NCBI RefSeq assembly: GCF_000002995.4
Contig: NW_025062290.1
Span: 24,655-88,654 of the forward strand
Length of the DNA stretch: 64,000 nucleotides
Reading direction: 5' to 3'
DNA from: Brugia malayi
Taxonomy: Eukaryota; Nematoda; Chromadorea; Rhabditida; Onchocercidae
Part shown: positions 59,101-64,000 of the stretch, in pieces
How positions within the stretch are numbered: the stretch's first letter is position 1
Layout of the letters: each line of letters opens with the position of its first letter
Notes under the pieces: model-generated
Told to the model about the DNA's origin: nothing
What the model saw: only the letters and a program-made list of their open reading frames with translations
The model's database searches: none
Program-made: the position numbers and the translations under genes

Positions 59101-59536
59101 ATAATATCATTAGATGACATTTTGATTAATTCATTAACTTATACAATTTCTCTGCAGATATAACAATACCACTAGAAGACATTTCAATTGCTTCATTAAC
59201 ATGTACCATTTCTCTACAGATAAAACAATAACATTAGAAGAATTTCTGATTAGTTCATTAACTCGTATCATTTCTCTACAAATAAAACAATATCATTAGA
59301 AGACATTTTATATGCTTCATTGACTCATACCATTATTCTACGATATAACAATATCACTAGAAGATATTTCGATAGATTCATGCCACTTCTCTGCAAATGC
59401 AACAATATCATTTGAAGACATTTTGATTACTTCATTAACTCACATCATTTCTCAACAGATATAACAATATCGCCAGATGATGTTTTGATTAATTCATTAA
59501 CTCATACCATTTCTCTACCAATATAACAAGATCACT

Positions 59537-62500
59537 AGAAAACATACTGATTACTTCAATAACCCATACCATTTCCCTACAGATATAACAATATAATTAG
59601 CAGACATTTTGATTAATTCATTGACTCATGCCATTTCACTGCAGATATAACAATATAACTGGAAGATATTCTGATTAATTTTTCGATTTTTTATGCCACT
59701 TCTCTGCAAATACAACAATATCACTAGAAGGCATTTTGATTACTTCATTAACTCATACCATTTCTCTACAGTTATTATAATATCGCTAGATGATGTTTTG
59801 ATTAATTCATTAACTCATATCATTTCTTTACAGATATAACAATATCAATAGAAGATATTTTGATTAATTCATTAACATACCATTTCTCTACAGTTATAAC
59901 AATATCGCTAGATGATGTTTTGATTAATTCATTAACTCATACCATTTCTCTGCAGATATTACAATATCATTAGAACAATTTGATTAATTCATTAACTCAC
60001 ATCATTATTCTACCATTTTAACAAGATCATTAGAAGATATTTTGATTAATTCATTAACTCATACCATTTCTCCACAGATATAACAATATCATTAGAAGAC
60101 ATTTCGATTAATTCATTAACTCACATCATTTCTCTGCAGATATCACAATATCATTAGAAGACATTTCGATTATTTTATGCCAATTCACTGCAAATACAAC
60201 AATATCATTAGAAGGCATATTGATTACTTCATTAAGTCACATCATTTCCCTATGGATATAACAATGTCACTAGAAGGCATTTTGATTACTTAATTAACTC
60301 ACATCATTTCTCTACAGATATAACAATATCAGTAGAAGACAATTTGATTAATTCATTAACTCACATCATTATTCTACCATTTTAACAAGATCATTAGAAG
60401 ATATTTTGATTAATTCATTAACTCATATCATTTCTTTAGAGATATAACAATATCAATAGAAGATATTTTGATTAATTCATTAACTCACATCATTTCTCTA
60501 CAGATGTAATAATTTAACTGAAAAACAATTTGATTAATTCATTAACTCACATCATTTCTCTACAGACACAACACATATCGCTAGATGACATTTGATTATT
60601 TCATGCCACTTCTCTGCAAATGCAACAATATCATTTGAAGACATTTGATTACTTCATTAACTCATACCATTTCTCCACAGATATAACAATATCATTAGAA
60701 GACATTTCGATTAATTCATTAACTCACATCATTATTCTACCATTTTAACAAGATCATTAGATGATATTTTGATTAATTCATTAACTCACATCATTTCTCT
60801 ACACATATAACAATATAACTAGAAAACAATTTGATTAATCCATTAACTCATACCATTTCTCCACAGATATAACAATATCATTAGAAGACATTTCGATTAT
60901 TTCATGCGACTTCTCTGCAAATACAACAATATCATTAGAAGGCATTTTGATTACTTCATTAAGTCACATCATTTCCCTATAGATATAACAAAATCACTAG
61001 AAGGCATTTTGATTACTTTATTAACTCACATCATCTCTCTACAGATATAACAATATCAATAGAAGACAATTTGATTAATTCATTAACTCACATCATTTTC
61101 TACCATTATAACAAGATCATTAGAAGATATTTTGATTAATTCATTAACATACCATTTCTCTACAGTTATAACAATATCGCTTGATGATGTTTGATTAATT
61201 CATTAACTCATACCATTTCTCTACAGATATAACAATATCATTAGAAGGCATTTTGATTATTTCACTAACTCATACCATTTCTCTGCAGATACAACAATAT
61301 CACTAGAAGGCATTTTGATTACTTCATTAACTCATACCATTTCTCTACAGTTATTACAATATCGCTAGATGATGTTTTGATTAATTCATTAACTCATACC
61401 ATTTCTCTGCAGATATAACAATATCACTAGAAGGCATTTTGATTACTTCATTAACTCATACCATATCTCTACAGATATAATTATTTAACTAAAAACAATT
61501 GATTAATCCATTAACTCAAACCATTTCTCCACAGATATAACAAAATCATTAGAAGACATATCGATTTTTTTATGCCACTTCTCTGCAAATCCAACAATAT
61601 CATTAGAAGACATTTTGATTACTTCATTAACTCATACCATTTCTCTACCAATATAACAGTATAATTAGCTGACATTTTGATTAATTCACTAACTCATACC
61701 ATTTCTCTGCAGATATAACAATATCAATAGAAGATATTTTGATTAATTCATAAACTCATGCCATTTCTCTGCAGATATAACAATATCACTGGAAGGCATT
61801 TTGATTATTTCATTAACTCATACCATTTCTCTTCAGATATAACAATATCATTAGATGACATTTTGATTATTTCATGCCACTTCTCTGCAAATGCAACAAT
61901 ATTATTAGAAGCATTTTGATTATTTCATTAACTCACATCATTTCCCTATAGATATAACAATATAATTAGAAGACATTTTGATAAATTCATTAACTCACAT
62001 CATTTCTCTACAGATATAACAATATCATTACAAGACATTTTCATTAATTCATTAACTCACATCATTCTCTACAGATATAACAATATCATTAGAAGACATT
62101 TTGATTAATTCATTAACTCACATCATTTCTCTACAGATGCAACAATATAACTAGAAAACAATTTGATTAATTCATTAACTCACATCATTTCTCTACAGAT
62201 ATAACAATATAATTAGAAGACATTTTGATTAATTCATTAACTCACATCATTTCTCTACAGATATAACAATATCATTACAAGACATTTTGATTAATTCATT
62301 AACTCACATCATTTCTCTACAGATATAACAATATCATTACAAGACATTTTCATTAATTCATTAACTCACATCATTTCTCTACAGATATAAACAATATCAT
62401 TAGAAGACATTTTGATTAATTCATTAACTCACATCATTTCTCTACAGATGCAACAATATAACTAGAAAACAATTGATTAATTCATTAACTCACATCATTT

Positions 62501-64000
62501 CTCTACAGATATAACCAATATAATTAGAGACATTTTGATAACTTCATTAACTCACATCATATCTCTACAGATATAACAATATCGCTAGATGATGTTTTGA
62601 TTAATTCATTAACTCATACCATTTCTCTGCAGATATAACAATATCATTAGAAGACATTTTGATTACTTCATTAACTCATACCATTTCTCTACCAATATAA
62701 CAAGATCACTAGAAAACATACTGATTACTTCAATAACCCATACCATTTCCCTACAGATATAACAATATAATTAGCAGACATTTTGATTAATTCATTGACT
62801 CATGCCATTTCACTGCAGATATAACAATATAACTGGAAGATATTCTGATTAATTTTTCGATTTTTTTATGCCACTTCTCTGCAAATACAACAATATCACT
62901 AGAAGGCATTTTGATTACTTCATTAACTCATACCATTTCTCTACAGTTATTACAATATCGCTAGATGATGTTTTGATTAATTCATTAACTCATATCATTT
63001 CTTTACAGATATAACAATACCAATAGAAGATATTTTGATTAATTCATTAACATACCATTTCTCTACAGTTATAACAATATCGCTAGATGATGTTTTGATT
63101 AATTCATTAACTCATACCATTTCTCCACAGATATAACAATATCATTAGAAGACATTTCGATTAATTCATTAACTCACATCATTTCTCTGCAGATATTACA
63201 ATATCATTAGAAGACATTTCGATTATTTCATGCCACTTCTCTGCAATACAACAATATCATTAGAAGGCATTTTGATTACTTCATTAAGTCACATCATTTC
63301 CCTATAGATATAACAATATCACTAGAAAGGCATTTTGATAACTTTATTAACTCACATCATCTCTCTACAGATATAACAATATCAATAGAAGACAATTTGA
63401 TTAATTCATTAACTCACATCATTTTTCTACCATTATAACAAGATCATTAGAAGATATTTGATTAATTCATTAACATACCATTTCTCTACAGTTATAACAA
63501 TATCGCTAGATGATGTTTTGATTAATTCATTAACTCATACCATTTCTCTACAGATATAACAATATCATTACAAGACATTTTGATTAATTCATTAACTCAC
63601 ATCATTTCTCTACAGATATAACAATATCATAGAAGGCATTTTGATTATTTCACTAACTCATACCATTTCTCTGCAGATACAACAATATCACTAGAAGGCA
63701 TTTTGATTACTTCATTAACTCATACCATTTCTCTACAGTTATTACAATATCGCTAGATGATGTTTTGATTAATTCATTAACTCATACCGTTTCTCTACAG
63801 ATATAACAATATCATTAGATGACATTTTGATTATTTCATTAACTCATATCATTTCTTTACAGATATAACAATATCAATAGAAGATATTTTGATTAAATCA
63901 TTAACATACATTTTCTCTTCAGTTATAACAATATCGCTAGATGATGTTTTGATTAATTCATTAACTCATACCATTTCTCAGCAGATATAACAATATCACT
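59537..64000 (+). repeat. Higher-order repeat II, 3174-bp period
   Basis: Marker AGAAAACATACTGATTACTT occurs at 59537 and 62711, and TAACTGGAAGATATTCTG at 59656 and 62830, both 3174 bp apart with the same neighbours. This part is dominated by 62-bp monomers, with variants such as GCTAGATGATGTTTTG, and is distinct from higher-order repeat I. The second copy runs off the window. Confidence 0.85.

Larger units (their letters stand above)
48590..64000 (+). repeat. Major satellite array, 54-bp and 62-bp monomers
   Basis: About 15.4 kb, continuing past the window edge; roughly 260 monomers. The shared core is ATTTCTCTGCAAATATAACA then ATATCACTAGAAGA. The short class (54 bp) has TTCATGCC or TTCACGCC; the long class (62 bp) has TTCATTAACTCATACC in its place. 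Because 54 is a multiple of three, runs of short monomers stay open on the minus strand, giving 18-residue repeats (EKCHELIKISSSDIVIFA), which I judge to be an artefact of periodicity. The minor block at 22.2-22.9 kb is the same family, inverted. Confidence 0.95.

Noticed and set aside
48590..64000. Long open reading frames of 18-residue repeats in the satellite (both strands)
   Set aside because: They arise because the 54-bp monomer is a multiple of three and lacks stops in two frames. They end wherever a 62-bp monomer or indel occurs, and have no start context.
48590..64000. CRISPR-like regular repeats
   Set aside because: Monomers are contiguous with no unique spacers, and the organism is a eukaryote.
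1..64000. Telomere repeats (TTAGGC) or spliced-leader genes
   Set aside because: I found no tandem TTAGGC and no SL1 core sequence.

Overview
The window looks like nuclear DNA of a filarial (spirurid) nematode. Four things support this: AT-rich intergenic DNA with short exons and nematode-type splice sites; a BEL/Pao retrotransposon family with an env-like 3' reading frame; a 12-exon FMR1/FXR-family gene; and a long block of mitochondrial DNA in the order nad5-E-S1-nad2-T-nad4-cox1-W-nad6-R-Q-cob-L1-cox3-AT region-A-L2-N-K-nad4L-rrnS-(Y)-nad1-F-atp6-G-cox2-H, which is the filarial arrangement as I recall it. The species cannot be fixed from the sequence alone.

Layout. 1-5.4 kb: AT-rich DNA without a recognisable gene, with one perfect 23-bp foldback. 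5.5-7.2 kb: two copies of a broken MFS-transporter exon flanking a retrotransposon fragment, then a 45-bp tandem repeat. 7.2-11.4 kb: a truncated, internally rearranged BEL/Pao copy on the minus strand. 12.2-19.7 kb: a nearly full-length but frame-broken BEL/Pao copy on the plus strand. 19.7-25.9 kb: unrecognised, partly decayed exon-like pieces, a possible solo LTR at 21.7-22.2 kb, and a 0.65-kb satellite block in reverse orientation. 26.3-30.4 kb: the FMR1/FXR homolog on the minus strand, whose 12 exons splice in phase. 31.2-33.2 kb: a divergently oriented SYF2 splicing-factor gene that carries a nonsense codon and a frameshift. 33.2-36.1 kb: AT-rich DNA with one coding remnant.

36.1-48.5 kb: a nuclear copy of most of a mitochondrial genome (NUMT). 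Its left half (nad5, nad2, nad4, cox1, nad6 and most of cob) is open throughout in the nematode mitochondrial code. Its right half (end of cob, cox3, nad1, atp6, cox2) is full of frameshifts, and cox2 is split by a solo BEL LTR with a 5-bp target duplication. 48.6-64 kb, to the window edge: a satellite built of 54-bp and 62-bp monomers arranged in higher-order repeats of about 3.0-3.5 kb.

The only gene I judge likely to be intact and functional is the FMR1/FXR homolog. The rest reads as a repeat-rich, decaying chromosomal region (pericentromere-like, subtelomeric or sex-linked are guesses only). The BEL elements, satellite and NUMT interlock physically: one LTR lies inside the NUMT, one LTR-like piece abuts the minor satellite block, and the NUMT abuts the major array.
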